Shown: positions 4,356 through 5,271 of the stretch, one piece after another
Layout: each line of letters opens with the position of its first letter
How positions within the stretch are numbered: position 1 is the stretch's first letter
NCBI GenBank assembly: GCA_017744755.1
Contig: JAGIAU010000155.1
Span: forward strand, 1 to 5,271
Source of the DNA: Microbacteriaceae bacterium
Lineage (GTDB): Bacteria > Actinomycetota > Actinomycetes > Actinomycetales > Microbacteriaceae
Direction: 5' to 3'
Length of the DNA: 5,271 nucleotides
Notes under the pieces: generated by a model
Databases searched by the model: none
What the model was told of the DNA's origin: nothing
The model's input: only the letters and a program-made list of their open reading frames with translations
Translations under genes and position numbers: made by a program

Positions 4356-5271
4356 CTACGACTCCACGGCGGCGACGACGCCGCGGCGGATCGCGTCGAC
4401 CGCCTGGCGGGCGGCGCGGGCCACGCCGCCGTCGGCCACCTTGCCGACCTGATCGAGCAGGTCGATCGTCTGCCGCGACCATCGGACGAAGTCCCCCGGG
4501 GCGAGGTCCGTGTCGCGGAGCACCGCGTCGAGCGATCCGCCGCGGGCCCAGCGGTGCATGGCGGGCACGAGCGCGACGCTGAGCGGGTTCGAGGCGCCGA
4601 GGCGATGCGCCTGCTCGATGTCGTCGAGCTCCGCCCAGCGGTCCGTCGTGCGGTCGATCGCCTCGGCGAGCACCCGGCCGCCCGGGAGGCGCATGCCGTA
4701 CTCGCTGCCGCCCTCCCGGCGCGGCTCGTAGACGAGACAGGTCGCCATCGCGGCGAGGCCGGCGGCGTCGAGGCCGTCCCAGAGGCGCAGGCGGAGGCAC
4801 TCGGCGACGAGCAGGTCCCGCTCGCCGTAGATCCGCTTGAGGCGGCGGCCGTCGTCGGTGAGGTCGAGGTCCCCCTTCGACTCGCTGCGCTCGCTCAGGG
4901 AGCCAGGGCTGTGGCGACCTGCGGCCCCGCGGGCGGCCGGCACGGCGTAGCCGAGCTCGAGGAGCACCTCCGTCACGCGGTCGAACACGCGGGCGACCGC
5001 ACCCGTCCGGCTCTCGATCTGCCGCTGCAGCTGATCGGTCGACTTCTTCAGCTGCCAGTAGCGCTCCGACCACCGCGCATGCGCCTCGCGGTCGGGGCAG
5101 GCGTGGCACGGATGCCGCTTGAGCTGCTGGCGGAGCGCGTCGAGCTGCCGCTGCCGCCGGTCGTGCTCCCCGCGGGAGGCGTTCTGGTCGACCTTCTTGC
5201 GCTCCAGATCGGTCAGCTCGCGCCGGATGCCCGAGTACTCGCGGAAGTCGCCGAGATGGCACTCCATCGAC
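4356..5271 (-). CDS. DEAD/DEAH-box helicase of the Ski2/HelY type, C-terminal part with DSHCT domain (5' end outside window)
   Basis: This is the C-terminal ~304 residues of a large superfamily 2 helicase; the ATPase motifs lie beyond the right edge. Counting from the Met coded at 5267-5265, it shows the family's MECHLGDFREY segment, a charged helical region (15-50), the motif HPCHACPDREAHARWSER (52-69), a second helical stretch leading to RTGAVARVFDRVTEVLLELGY (visible as QRQIESRTGA and FDRVTEVL), and the DSHCT domain (about 137-300; TDDGRRLKRIYGERDLL, LVYEPRR). M. tuberculosis HelY is the probable homologue; substrate (RNA or DNA) is not shown by this part. Between the helical region and DSHCT, residues 122-132 (GSLSERSESKG) are repeat copy E read in frame, probably an insertion absent from close relatives. 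The reading frame is intact through it. The stop is TAG at 4356-4358. Confidence 0.9.
   Translation of the reverse strand, partial: SMECHLGDFREYSGIRRELTDLERKKVDQNASRGEHDRRQRQLDALRQQLKRHPCHACPDREAHARWSERYWQLKKSTDQLQRQIESRTGAVARVFDRVTEVLLELGYAVPAARGAAGRHSPGSLSERSESKGDLDLTDDGRRLKRIYGERDLLVAECLRLRLWDGLDAAGLAAMATCLVYEPRREGGSEYGMRLPGGRVLAEAIDRTTDRWAELDDIEQAHRLGASNPLSVALVPAMHRWARGGSLDAVLRDTDLAPGDFVRWSRQTIDLLDQVGKVADGGVARAARQAVDAIRRGVVAAVES
4873..4904 (+). repeat. Short interspersed element, copy E, in frame inside the helicase gene
   Basis: The 32-bp unit is identical to copy A, and the identity runs to 34 bp (4873-4906) including the trailing AG. It is the only copy at this locus and lies in the variable stretch just before the DSHCT domain. 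On the coding (minus) strand it reads GSLSERSESKG without a stop, so it is carried as a peptide insert. Confidence 0.92.

Overview
The window looks like chromosomal DNA of a high-GC actinomycete, most likely a member of the Microbacteriaceae. This rests on very high GC, an RbpA homologue (an actinobacteria-specific RNA polymerase partner), an actinobacterial Lnt next to rbpA, a HelY-type DSHCT helicase, and a short interspersed element (CCCTTCGACTCG...CTCAGGGAGCC) that I associate from memory with Microbacteriaceae genomes. The family is an inference; no rRNA or marker search was possible.

Layout from left to right. (1) 1-331 (+): C-terminal third or so of a glycerophosphodiester phosphodiesterase. 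(2) 332-431: a 100-bp AT-richer gap that should hold the rbpA promoter. (3) 432-797 (+): rbpA, complete. (4) 798-931: four copies of the short element, three direct and one inverted, between and into the convergent ends of rbpA and lnt. (5) 886-2574 (-): lnt, apolipoprotein N-acyltransferase, complete; its last residues and stop codon are made of element sequence. (6) 2575-2675: a 101-bp divergent promoter region with two back-to-back leaderless-type -10 boxes and a 9-bp inverted repeat. (7) 2676-3422 and 3422-4348 (+): two paralogous regulators ending in LuxR-like helix-turn-helix domains, sharing one base (TGATG). The second also has an N-terminal winged helix; the first has lost it. (8) 4356-5271 (-): C-terminal ~304 residues of a Ski2/HelY-type helicase, carrying a fifth copy of the element in frame as the peptide GSLSERSESKG.

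Functional picture. The region combines envelope work (lipoprotein N-acylation, phosphodiester breakdown), general transcription (RbpA) and RNA/DNA helicase activity. It resembles the rbpA-lnt arrangement known from Mycobacterium tuberculosis (Rv2050-Rv2051c), but no polyprenol-phosphate mannose synthase (Ppm) domain or gene lies at the lnt/rbpA junction; the repeat cluster is there instead. The regulator pair shares a divergent promoter region with lnt and may control itself, lnt, or both. The features most worth follow-up are the element cluster and its entry into two coding sequences, the two mirror-image leaderless promoters, and the inverted repeat between them. I see no CRISPR array, tRNA, rRNA or insertion sequence. 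Most of the sequence is ordinary core-genome content.
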